Positions 50,580 to 61,757 of a DNA stretch of 64,000 bases are shown here, in pieces (the stretch's first letter is position 1; each line of letters begins with the position of its first letter). Location: assembly GCA_003342895.1 (NCBI GenBank), contig PTFA01000086.1:1138939-1202938 (forward strand), read 5' to 3'. Under the pieces are notes generated by a model, which worked only from the letters and a program-made list of their open reading frames with translations, searched no databases and was not told the DNA's origin. This DNA is from Casuarius casuarius (Eukaryota; Chordata; Aves; Casuariiformes; Casuariidae). The translations under genes were made by a program, and so were the position numbers.

Positions 50580-51300
50580 ATGCAAAATCAACCTGGAATC
50601 TGCAGCTCAAGCCTGGTGGGAAATGAGAGGAAGAGCTGCAAACTTAACGGGATGAAAAGGGCATTTTGCAAGTGAGTACAAAACTGCTCAAAATCAAGCT
50701 GAGTTAGACTTTGGCAAAGGACATTAAGTGGTAAAAGGCTTTTTAACAATATAAATAAAAGGAGAACAAGAATAAAAGCTGCCTGCTATGCAGTGAGAAT
50801 GGGGTCAAGAGCAAAGATAATCTAGGTATTACCCCCAAAATAGTCCTGACTTAGATTTCGGTGTAAGAACAATGGCAGAATGGATGATGGGGATGAACGT
50901 ACCACGACTTGTTATCACATCTGAGATGGCAGCAAAATCCTAAAAGTTTCAAGCACCCCGGGTGAGGAAACCCATTAATCTGCATCCCAGATATCTGAAA
51001 GGAATAATATAGGAAGCAGCAATTCTCGTACAAGCACTGAGGAGATCTCACCTAGGCAGGTGCTGTTCTGGTTACCTGTTTTCTGGAAAGATGAATTCAG
51101 ATGAGCACAGAAATGGGTTGTAGCAGTAATCACATGAATGGAGAGTATCTCACAAGAGAGGGCTGAAAGAGCTTGGTATGTTTAGCCAAGCAAAGAGGAG
51201 GGTGAGAAGGTATACAAACGCTTTCTCTACATTTTTCAGGGAGGAAGCATAAGGGACGGAGAAGAGCTATTAAGCCAAAGGAAAATGGACTAAATAAAGC

Positions 51301-51389
<89 letters not shown>

Positions 51390-51470
51390 GAAAAGAAGTT
51401 AAGTGGATACATGCTGGTTGTGAATAAATTTTGGTGGAAAATTAGGAACCTTCACATTATCAGAAGACAA
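50580..51470 (+). repeat. CR1-type LINE fragment split by a poly-A expansion
   Basis: Block order matches remembered CR1 sequence of the older, turtle/crocodile-like type. GGTAAAAGGCTTTTTAACAA, then TATAAATAAAAGGAGAAC, corresponds to the AAAAGGCTTTTTAAATATGT-like part. ACAAGCACTGAGGAGATCTC, ACCTAGGCAGGTGCTGTTCT corresponds to the GCACTGGTGAGGCCTCACCT, GGAGTACTGTGTTC part. GAGGGCTGAAAGAGCTTGG, TATGTTTAGCC corresponds to the GGCTGAGGGAGCTGGGC, TTGTTTAGCC part. GAGCTATTAAGCCAAAGGAA and, beyond the A run, GGTTGTGAATAAATTTTGGT plus GGAAAATTAGGAACC continue the same order. The 82-base A run therefore lies inside the element. Any coding capacity is gone, and no 3' terminal octamer repeats were found. 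Confidence 0.65.
51302..51383. repeat. Pure poly-A run, 82 bases
   Basis: Eighty-two uninterrupted A, by far the longest homopolymer in the window; the others are 16-26. It follows AATAAAGCC and precedes GAGAAAGAAAAG. CR1-like sequence continues on both sides, so it is best read as an internal expansion of an A-rich spot, not a messenger tail. The exact length is doubtful because sequencing and assembly handle such runs poorly. Confidence 0.9.
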
Positions 51471-51474
51471 GACT

Positions 51475-53910
51475 GATCCCTGGTTGAATACTTAAGATAC
51501 AATGTCAGCCAGAAATCCACAGTTTTATAGTTAATCCTCTGAGGTTTATGAATGCATTTCTATAATAGCAGAGGCCAAAGCTTTGGATTTGGTGGTTTAG
51601 AAAGTCTTTAATCCCTGTGATGTGAATCCCTAGGGATTCACTAAGGAGCGTCAATGAAACATAAGGGCAATCACAGTTGCTCCCTATAGACCCACATAAA
51701 GGTCTCTGAGAGGGAAATAAAAAGGTGTAAAAGATTGTTTAACATTTCCATAGCAGTGTCCTTTAAGGCTGGAGCTCTGGCTGCCTTGTATGTTTTCTGA
51801 CAGCAGCAAGCAGCCTCCTGGGGAACCACCAAGCCCCTCCACCCCCTCATCTCCCCTCACCAGAAACCAGTGCAAGATGCTGGTTTAGAACATGAAACAC
51901 AACCATCTCATTTTAAGAGTTTTGTAAGTATCAAATCCATACTTGCCATTCCAACTAGCTCAACCGGCAACGTGAAAGTGGTACACAAGTAGATAACTAC
52001 CCCAGTAGCCTGAGGCATCTGATCCTTCACAGCTCTGCAATACCTGGTGATGTCCGATGTGTCTGCTCTCCCTACAGAGCTACAAAGAGATAAGCTCTCC
52101 ATTAAAGAAACTTTTGTCAAGAAAGCTGAGTTGTTAATGGATCAGATGTAAGCTAATTTTACAGGGCTGTGAAGACCCTGAAGGTTTGTCACAATAAATA
52201 ACGTATTCTCTGTCCAGCTAACATTCAGCTTCCTGTTACTCTGAGCAGCAGTGACAACGCTGACCTCCCAGTAGTCACTGTCTTCACAAATCTACACGGT
52301 TTGGAGTGGCTTGTTCTTGTTGAGTTTGAGAGGTCTGTTAATTTCTTTTCCATATATTATGATGCTCTGGAAATAACCTGAATTAATTTAACTTGGTGAC
52401 CTTTTACAACTGTCAGACTGCAGTAATTTTGGCTTTCTTGATCTTCTCTGGACCCATTGAAAAGCAGTAGAACAGGAGGCTTAATGTGGCTGACAGTTTG
52501 CATTGTATCGTAGATGTCTTTGAGCCTGAGAGGTTACCTGATGTACTGCAGTGCCAAAAAAAGGACAAGCTACAGTTAAATGGAGTGCTTTGATTTTGAG
52601 GTGTATCCTAGGCTCCTTCAAAATGAATAGTCATGGCTCTAAAATGACTTGCACATAAACTTATATCAGAAATCCCTTGGATTGTTCTTAATTTAAAAAT
52701 AAACATAGGAATTAGAATATCAAAGCAGATAAAAGATACTATTTCAACACTGTTTCACACTTTTTGCTATATCGATCATGTTATTAAAATCTGACAAATC
52801 AGCAATGAAAATAAAAGGCTGTCTTTCTTAAAAAGTGATGATATGGATCCGGATTCTGCAACTCTGGTAAGTAGCTTCAGAAGAAAAAGAAATAGTCTTA
52901 GCATTTTGTTCTTACTAGCACAGTTTTGGTAGTCTTTCTATGCATAAATAATAGTAAGAATGTTCTGATTTTTGTTTTCACAGATACAACAAATCTAACC
53001 TGATGTGCATGCGTAAGTTAACCAGCTTCATTTTGTTAGCTATGGTAGAGCACCTTGGTGCAGACAGATGTGTTCAAGTTAATAAAAATAGAATTTGCAG
53101 TGAGCATTCACTGGCAAATGGCTTCTGATTTGACCTGCTTAACAGAAAGAGCATCATAAAAGTCAGAAAAACCCTCCAAATTGAACTTAGCAGAAAAAAG
53201 AAGCTCTTTAGAAACTTGAGGCACACAGTAATGCATATAAGATGATTGGCAATTCAGTGCCCCATTTTCACCTTTAATTCCCACCGTGTGTGTTCAATAC
53301 AGGTAAATGCATTTGTAAGTATATCTTACTGTTTATTTGCGTTCATTTCTGCTTAGCTTCTGTGCTGTCATGGTTACTTTGCACTAGTCTCTCCAAGCAG
53401 TTGATATTTAAAAATGCTGGGTGCATAAATATTTTAAAATTTAGCAAAATATTCAGTCTTTCTTCTCTTTCATTTAGTATCTTCTGGGCTAGCTGCAAAT
53501 CAGCTCTTCTAGTGACCTGAGCTGCACCAGCCACTTATACATATGAAAGTGTTGAGTATATACCATCTGGGCACAGAACTATAACTACTGCTTCCATCAT
53601 TTAAGTCACTTTACAGGAAATTTTGAATGATACAACTCGTGAAGCTGAGATCCCACTGCCAACATGAAGTTTGGAAATTGGGACATCATTTTAAACTATT
53701 TTTTTGAAAAATGCACTGCAGTCACAAGGGTCAATTGATCTATTACCATTTACGATGTTGCTCGACAATCCTGGACCTGAGGAGTTGTTACAGAATAGAT
53801 ATTCCTACTAGGCGGTCACAAGCTGGTGGAAGATTTCTCCTTTGACTACATTTGACTACATTATATTACCCAGGAACCAGTGTGGTTACTTGGTCTGTAA
53901 ACATGCACAT
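51475..53910. other. Non-coding stretch
   Basis: No gene recognised. The segment at about 52,600-52,830 is AT-rich and resembles conserved non-coding DNA. GGATCCGGATTCTGCAACTC at 52,846-52,865 resembles the CTGATCCTGCAA block of the amniote repeat and is followed by a donor-like GTAAGT. Confidence 0.55.
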
Positions 53911-53913
53911 CAA

Positions 53914-53970
53914 CGCACACACACACACACAAAGTACACACACACAAAGTACACACACACAAAGTATACA
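53914..53970. repeat. (CA)n and perfect 15-bp tandem repeat
   Basis: A CA dinucleotide tract passes into three identical 15-bp units, ACACACACACAAAGT, at 53,921-53,935, 53,936-53,950 and 53,951-53,965, followed by ATACA. Perfect identity suggests recent expansion and probable length polymorphism. Confidence 0.9.
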
Positions 53971-53974
53971 ATGA

Positions 53975-56505
53975 CCCAAAGATAAGGGTGAGAAGGAACT
54001 GTTCTTTCCCTTAACATTCATAGTAAATAGTCATACAGCTAAATGTTAAACCAACACAAGGTTAAAAATTAATTCAACATCGCCCCTTACATTTTCTTGC
54101 AATGAGGATGATTTTTATATAAACTGTTTTCTTTCTCTTACGTCAACAAACAGCAAAGGGGAAGACCTAGACTGAGACATTCCTCTTGCACTTGTAAAAA
54201 AATTATCCACATTTTGCAATGTGTCTCAAATAAAGAATACATTTTAATCCCACAGTTAAAGCGTTATAGGTCTAATTTTGCCAGTGTATTCAGGATGAGA
54301 CATGAGTGCAATAGTCTGTGGCCAAAACTAGTTTCATTCAGAAAACTGTGAGCAAGCAATTTGCTCTCTCTACAAACTGGAGAGCAGATTTATGATGCAT
54401 ATAAACAAAGCCTAGGAAAGTGCATTTATATCCATTTATATGCACTGAGTAGTTTCCATTCTCTGCTCAGACACTTCCTTTTATCTCAACTTCTGGGAAG
54501 ATGAATGGCAACGGGCAGCACGGGACACAGAGCTGCTCGGGAGAACCTAGAACTTGCGACCAACAAAAACATTTTTATTGTCACTGTACGAATACAGAGA
54601 CCAGTAATAGCGGCATGATTCACCGGCGAATCAAAAGCTAAATCACACCAGTCTTAAAAACAGACAGCCCAATCAAAGTAACAGCGATGTTGTTTTAAAA
54701 CAGTAAATATTAGTTTTGTCACTACTTAGCAGTTTCCGAGTGCTATGCCGTGTCTGGCTGTCACCTCAGAAAACCTTGGAAGGAAACACTAACACAAAAC
54801 AAACCAGGATTTTCAGCTGCTGTTGCAACTTCAGATAAATTTTCTCTGGAAATGTGCTTCTGTCTTCTCCATAGCAGTGACAGACGGTGGCTTATAGTTT
54901 CTAATCAAATTTAATCTTTCACTTACCTACAGAAATAAAGAGAATTCTTAAGTGTATCTTCATGCAAAACAAAGAGAAAATGGCGTAAGAGGAAATAGGA
55001 AAGATTCAAGGAGAGAATCTAAAAGGTTATTTTCCTTGTATGAGACTTGGGGAATGCTGTAGCTCATTATACCTTTTGCTTGGCTTTCTCTTGTAGAATA
55101 TTCCCCTTCGGCCTATGCTGATAAAGAAAAAAAAAGAAATTACAAATGAAAACCCATGGTGTTGAATTTTCAGCCTAAAAGCAGCAAGGTATAACATGAC
55201 AAACACACGCCTGATTTTCCTTTCTTTTTTTTTTTTTGGTGGTGATCATTTCTCAATTTGCACATATCAGCTTCCTTAGGGTTACAGGTTGCTTGCTTAC
55301 AAGTTCGTTATTATCACACTTAATGAGATTACTTACAGCTACAAGGAGTCCACCAAGCAAACACTAAGACATTAAAAATCGCCCTTGCTGCTACACCTTC
55401 CTTCTTACAGACTTGGTCAGCATGAAAACAGCCAGGTGCAGATGTAGCCCTGCCGTGATGGGGGGAACAGGGCTGCAGAGCCTTTACCAGCTGCTGATTT
55501 CCCTTTGGCAAGGCTGAAATGGTGCTAAAGCTTATACGTAGGGGCAACAAATAACTCAGCAGCTCCATGCCCTCCCAGTCTGGGTGCGCGACCCAGATGT
55601 GGTTTAGCAGCCGCTTCCTCCTCCCTTCGCGCCAAGGCAGCCTGATAGTCAGGTGGTGGCTTTCAACATCCACAATCTCAGCCTTAGCAAAATGAATCCT
55701 GCTAACTTTGTGAGTGCCTGAAGTCGTGTCATCCTGCAATAGCCTCCTTTCGTCTCTTAGTTACTTTGAAAGTGGCACCTGCAGCTGTTTTCTCTTTGCA
55801 ATTGTTTCATTTCCTGCAAATTTATCTCCCTTAGAGATTTTCAATTTAACTCCTAATATGCAGGCAGATTACTTTCAAACAGATAACCTGAGGGCCATAC
55901 CATAGTCATAAAAATTACTTTTCATAATTCTACAATTAGCAGGACACAACGAACAGGCCAGCCTTGCTAAAAAACAGCAAAAAAACCCCCAAACCCCAGA
56001 CAGGAGGAATCCATAAGGATGAGAAAACAGCACTATGAGCCACACCATAGACTCATTTTCTTGTCAGTAACATAAGAAGAAAGGTTTGAAGAGAAACTCA
56101 CATATCTACATCACCCAGTAAGGTGGTGCTTTAACAGGATGCTGAATTCGATACGGCTCACAGTAGAGCATCATAAACATTCAGACTGAGGGAAAAAATG
56201 AAACGCTCCCCACTGCCAAAAGACACAGACACCAAAATAAGCTGGACTTGCCCTGTGTAGAATTTAAAAGCAAATGAAGGACCATCTTTCATTACAGCTG
56301 AGTGAAAACAATGTTGTTTCTACACTGCCCCTCTATAAAGTAGCCGTCTTTCAGTGGAGTGAGTTGTAAATGAATTGTACGCAGGACTGACAGAAATATG
56401 TTCAAAAAACCTCACCACTGAATCTATGCCATCAATTCTTCTTGGACCTGTAAAATGAAATGGTGTTAAAAAGTTTGACAAACAGATTTCTGACAAAAAG
56501 CTCAG
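53975..56505. other. Non-coding stretch
   Basis: No gene recognised. A 136-codon minus-strand frame at 55,329-55,739 lies in a GC-richer patch about 0.8 kb beyond the interrupted frame at 56,511-57,089 and on the same strand. It matches no family I know and could be chance. Confidence 0.5.
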
Positions 56506-56510
56506 AAAGC

Positions 56511-57089
56511 TTAAAAAATAGCGTTATCTATTTTCCGTCTTAAAATGGCTCTGCTTGGAAGTTGTTTACACTGAATACTGTTTCCCGTGAGGATGAGCAA
56601 CTTCTCCTCTTTGATGATGGAGCAGTTCATGTGGGTGATGTTTGATCAGGCCATAGGGGCGTTCGCTCCTGCTAGGAGCCTGTGGTGAAGGGGGGTCCTG
56701 GACTGCTCTTCTTGTCTGGTGCTGTCTCCCGCCTCCAGCAGTGAATAAATGACATGGCTGTTTGTGAAAAGCAAACAGAATTTTCTTCCCCAAGTCTTGC
56801 TTTGTTCTGCTCCCCCTGGTTCATCACCCGCTTTGGGTACCACTTTGGCAATTTCCCTCTTCAGTTTTAAAAGCCCTCTTTCATGTGGGAAGATATCAGC
56901 AAAGAAGTCATAATCCACGCTGTCAGCTGTCAGCTGAAGAGAGTGACTGACACATCGTACTTTGTAAAAAATGACAACAAAGCTGTCTGTCACTGCTGGT
57001 TTGCTACTACAGGTGTTCCTGACCCAGGCAGTTTGCTTTTTCATGCATAAAGCATTTAATTTAATTTTATTCTTATAAAATAAAGACAT
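56511..57089 (-). pseudogene. Unidentified 193-codon frame with an in-frame stop
   Basis: From an ATG at 57,087-57,089 the minus strand is open for 147 codons to a TGA at 56,646-56,648. The same frame then stays open to a TAA at 56,511. Parts look like protein: IFYKVRCVSHSLQLTADS, VDYDFFADIFPHERG, LLKLKREIAKVVPKAGDEP before the stop, and NITHMNCSIIKEEKLLIL after it. Codon-like character on both sides of a single stop, in one phase, suggests a decayed exon or retrocopy. I do not recognise the protein. The YKV ... KAGDEP ... spacing faintly recalls the NTR/C345C fold of complement-type proteins, but key cysteines do not line up and I would not name it. The first 20 or so codons are AT-rich and probably not original coding sequence. 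No poly-A tail or convincing splice sites were found. Confidence 0.3.
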
Positions 57090-57109
57090 TAGAAGCCTGT
57101 CGATTCAAG

Positions 57110-59750
57110 AGTATTTCAGGTGTCGCTCTTGCCAGGTCAGAACACAGAACATGTATTGTGACCAGAGTGTATTCATTTTCTTACAATAAATGATCTTTAA
57201 AAAGAAAGTACAGGTAGATATGAATTTGAGTTTTTCCTCCCATGAACAAAGTAAACCTTTTGGGACCCAGTTTTTATGGTTGCCATCATGCACAGGCTGT
57301 GATCACAGAGGCTCCAGAGGTATGATTCTTTGGTTTGAGAGAGAGGGATCCCCAGGAGGGATAACAGCCTCTGGAATAAATCCCTGACAAATTTCTGGTG
57401 AGGAGCCAGGGAAGGTAGACAAAGCTCTGACCCTTGAATAAAATTGCTGACAAGAATTAGCAGCATTTTTAAGATTAAATGAATTTTTGCCATAGGAAGA
57501 AATGTCTCCCTCTTCGCAGTGTCATTTTATTGATATTTTGATTTCCTGGCAGGCTCACTTCATTATCAGTGGACTGTTATCAGTGGGCTAGGAGACCAAC
57601 TGCATTGGGAAAAAATGGGAAACAATAAATATTTCTCCTCTCAACAACTCCAATGCCAAAAGATCTGTAACAGATCATCGCTGTAAAATAGTGATTTCAA
57701 ATCCAACAGTACAGTAGTAATAGAAACTGGAAGTGTCTGTTCAATGGAAAGGCACTGCAGAATAGTGACCAAGGAAGAGATTTATAAGTGATTACAGGAA
57801 AAATCCCTAAAGCTGTCTGCTCATTGTAGAGGCTCAGTGGAGGAAAGCAAACAAGATTCTCAGATACAGCAGGTTGCTCCAGGAATATAAATGAGAGCAG
57901 GTAGCGCTGCTGCATTTGGTGCCGGGTAGACTTCCCCCAGAATGCCGTATCCAGCAATGATCACATGGTCACAGCGCTTGCAAGAGCCCGTGAGAGCAAT
58001 GAATGGATAATGCAGACTGATAAAGGGCCTGAAGGAGGTAAGACAGGAAAAGTAACGGGGAAAAATATTCCTCTTTCTACTTGGAAAGAAGTCAAGATGA
58101 GAGCAATGAGAGCAGATGAAATGATAAAGACAATAGGAGGGATGATAATTGAGCAGGCGCTTCTGAGAATGTATTGAGGAGTAGTTTGGACTGATCGATC
58201 TGCCCAGAGATTCACTGCCACGCTAACGGCTGGAATAAAGGAAGGCAGAGAATATGCACTACTGGCTACATGTTCTCATATTGGCAATACAAGCAACAAA
58301 TTAGTTCTTTTCTGCTTCTATTCTGTGAGAATTTGGACTCACTACAATTGCTCCTTTCTTTCCCTGTACATTGTATTTGATTTTCAAAGTAGCCAAATGA
58401 TTTTCAAAGTTCAAAAATTCTTCTCAGGACCAAGACTGCACAAGCTGAAAGAAAAAGCTTGTATTTAATTTATACAGTGATATAAGCAATGCTTAAAAAG
58501 TCCCCACTAGGTAACACAATAGAGAGAGGAGCTGGTTAGAGAGAGAAGTCAGCTCCCACTTCGGCTGAATACCATTTATAAATTCTAAGGAATGCAATCA
58601 TAAATAAGCCAAGCCCAGACTAGATTTATCTTATATTACATTTTTTATGATGACATTTACATTAGTATTAACTTCTGGTTGGTGCTCCTGAGCCCTCAGG
58701 CTGTTTCCTCAATTCAGTGTGGAAATAGCATTGTTATTCACTTCTGATATAACATAACTAAGGATCTGCAAGCCTGTGCAGAAGTCAGATCAGTGCCTGT
58801 ACCTACTGTCTAGTAGTAGTAGAGGCAGACCTAAGGGTTGGCTCTCCAGGGCCTAAAGGCAAATTTGTTTAAATCAGAACAAGCATGGCTAAGCCTAGAG
58901 ATGAATAATCAGGAGTGACCTTAACCTACACATTTCACTTATGACCTTATAATAATTTTTTATGACCTTATTATAATTTTTAGTCTTGAAATGTGCAGAA
59001 AGAGTCACAGATTGAATTTTTGCCACAGTTGTTTGCAAGTAGCCCTGTACATTTCCCTCTCTTTCGGTGTGCTCATGCATCTATTCCTTTACCCACTCAT
59101 GTACACCTGCACAGGTATATGCTCTCACCCAAAACTGTGTGGTCCCTTTACAACCTTGACAGCCCCCCAAAGGCTGCAGAGATGGCTTAGCTAGCCAACA
59201 ATATTTCGTGTTATGGAAAATTGGGGGTTGAGGCATAAATAAAACGTAGTCGGCCACCTGCATTCCCATAGCTTTTCCTGAGCAATGATCTAGGCCTTTG
59301 GGTCAGAGTCAAAACTTCCAGGATGGGAGGAAGGGGACAGATAGTTATTTTCATCCTTGTCTTTAACTCATAGTTGCAAAGTTGCCTCAGGCATGCACTG
59401 GTCACATAATTATTCTTAAACTTTGACTAGGGACAAAAAAACCATGGTGTGTTTAGTAACAGATGAACTCTATTTACCAGATGAAATACTTGTAACATAA
59501 ACAATTATCCAACATGCACAAAGTGACAGAATCCGCATATGTGATATTTGCTGGGAAGGCTTAAAAATAAACAACACACCTAACTTCTCTAAAATTCTCT
59601 AGCAGCATAACCTGCTTCCTTAGAGAGTGCTTTTCTCCTTTGGGTGAGTCAGCCGATCTGTTGGTAAAAATAAGAAAAAGTCCTTATTAACAAGGAAACA
59701 TTTTTATCTTTCCTTTTAGCTAAAAGAAACCTCTTGAACCTGTGGAGATA
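57110..59750. other. Non-coding stretch
   Basis: No gene recognised. Minus-strand frames of up to 98 codons have no domain. A 21-bp tandem duplication lies at 58,940-58,981. Confidence 0.55.
58940..58981. repeat. 21-bp tandem duplication
   Basis: TATGACCTTATAATAATTTTT, split here as TATGACCTTA and TAATAATTTTT, is followed directly by the same 21 bases with one A-to-T change. Confidence 0.85.
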
Positions 59751-59754
59751 CTCA

Positions 59755-59805
59755 GTGATGAATGTGAATTAACTCCTTTGTATTTACACTGGTGCAAGAC
59801 AGCTT
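59755..59805. repeat. Possible amniote repeat fragment
   Basis: TTAACTCCTTTGTATTTACA followed by CTGGTGCAAGACAG resembles the GGAGTTACACTGATTTACAC, TGGTGTAAGA part of an old amniote interspersed repeat. Short match, from memory. Confidence 0.35.
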
Positions 59806-61050
59806 GGAAAAACCTGCAGCATATGATGAGGTGGTGTCCTTGTATGGATGTATTCCAGTGAGCTGCATACCAAAAGGTGGGTCTGCAGCAGTAAGTCCAC
59901 TAACTTCCTCAGGAATTGCAGGGTAGCTCTCAATTCTTCACCCACGAAGGAGAAGCAGCATGCTGAGATGACTGAGATTATGTGCCAGGTATCTAAAGAA
60001 ACCAATACAATGCTGGTGAGTCTCATAAAGAAAGAAAAGGGGTTGAACTCACAAATTACAGGGGATGCCTAGGGATGTAGATTACACTAGGCAATAAAAA
60101 GAGGCATTGACACAAATTTAGATAGTGTCAAAGAAAGCAGGGCTTACAAGACAATACAAAGATATCTGAGACAATCCTCCAGTGCAGTGATGGAAGCCTA
60201 ATTACCATGGGAGACAGCGGAGAGGAGGTTACTGACAGCTCTATTTGAATGTCTTTGGACAGGCCCAATAAATGCCATCATCACAGTCTTCTCAAACATA
60301 AGAAATGCCAGAAAAGAAACGTTAAACCAAACCAAGATTCAAATCACTTTCCCCCAAAACATTTTTGCTATTAAAAAGATCGTGATTATTTTAAGAGTAA
60401 TTAAATACTATAATTTAATACTATTATTTTAGTGAATTTTAACACTGAGTGAACAACATTAGATATTTTCATTGTTACATGTGGATGCAAGAGCTATTCA
60501 TGGGCATAATCCACTGAAGATAGTTACTTTGCCAGTCTATAACTATAATTAGTGGTAAAAGAGGCCATGGGTCGAGGCTCAAGAGTGTGGGGAATGGATC
60601 ATTTCCAGTGCGGTAGTGATATGAAAATGTAGATAAAATGATTTTAGCACAGCCCTAAAGATCTCTCTTTGCTCCAAGGCAGGATCCCACTTGACACTTG
60701 CTACTCCTGTTTGGCACTGGGTGGCTTTGTAATAAATAGCTTTACCAGCACACTGAAAATAAGCAATGGACCAATTTTCCACACTGAATTACATTTGAGG
60801 GTACTATACAATATTTCATGCAATTAAATAAAAATACACTTTTAATGTAAGTGATAGCTATAGACCAGTTTCTGTTCTCCACCACCAGTGGCTACCATGG
60901 TGGACTAAGCTGTCCCCAGAGGCACAGACCAGTGCTGTCTCTCCCAAACTCCTGTCTCCCTTCTGCGAAGGAAGAAAAGTTGGAATAATTAGGGAACCCC
61001 ACATCTCAGGTGTACTTCCAATCATTTGAGCCATGAAGAGACACAATTGG

Positions 61051-61075
61051 AAACAAAACAAAACAAAACAAAACA
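61051..61075. repeat. (AAAAC)n simple repeat
   Basis: AAACAAAACAAAACAAAACA and one further partial unit. Ordinary microsatellite. Confidence 0.9.
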
Positions 61076-61735
61076 GCAAGCTGGCATAAGACTACAAATT
61101 GTTCCTTCACTACTTTGGGAATGCTATCCTACTGAGATGTTGGTTTGGATATAAGATACCTCCTAATAGGTGAGCCAAAAATTCCTGCATGCCTCCTCTA
61201 CTCTAGTCCCAATTTATCCAAGAAATGGTCTTGTCTTTTCATACCATCACTTTCTGTTACATGAAACCAAGCCAATTTCATCTGTCACTATAGGTCCGAA
61301 CAGAATTGAACACGTGAAATATATTGTCACAGAGGCATTCCAGATGTACAGCACAAGCTGGAATATAAATCAGAAAGGGCCTCTTCCTACAGGGAATCTT
61401 GATTTCAGATTTATTACGCTGCCTCTTAAGAGTTTGGAAGGTCAGCACTTTACTCCAATTGATTTCGGTGAGAGCAGAAACAAGCCTGTGTTATTCAGAA
61501 GGTAGGTTTTCCTGTCAGGTGATAAAGAGAATCTTCTACAGGAGGCAAATGTAATAAAAATTAATTGGTGCAACTATATTAAAAAATACAGGTATAGAGA
61601 AGTCTGATACCACCGAATCCTTTAACACCAGTCAAATGTAGAGCTAATCAACTCCGTATTTCCATAACTGGGAACCCAGTAACCCAGGCTCTAGAAATAG
61701 TGGGTTGAGAGGTAAATTAAAGCCTGCTGAGAGCT

Positions 61736-61757
61736 AAAAAAAAAAAAAAAAAAAAAA
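61736..61757. repeat. Poly-A run, 22 bases
   Basis: Uninterrupted A22 after GAGAGCT. No polyadenylation signal at the expected distance. Confidence 0.85.

Noticed and set aside
51281..51383. AATAAA plus poly-A read as a processed pseudogene tail
   Set aside because: CR1-like sequence continues across the A run on both sides, so the A run is internal to a LINE fragment.
52846..52870. Exon-like reading ending at a GTAAGT donor
   Set aside because: The segment GGATCCGGATTCTGCAAC resembles the amniote repeat block CTGATCCTGCAA, so the coding look is probably accidental.
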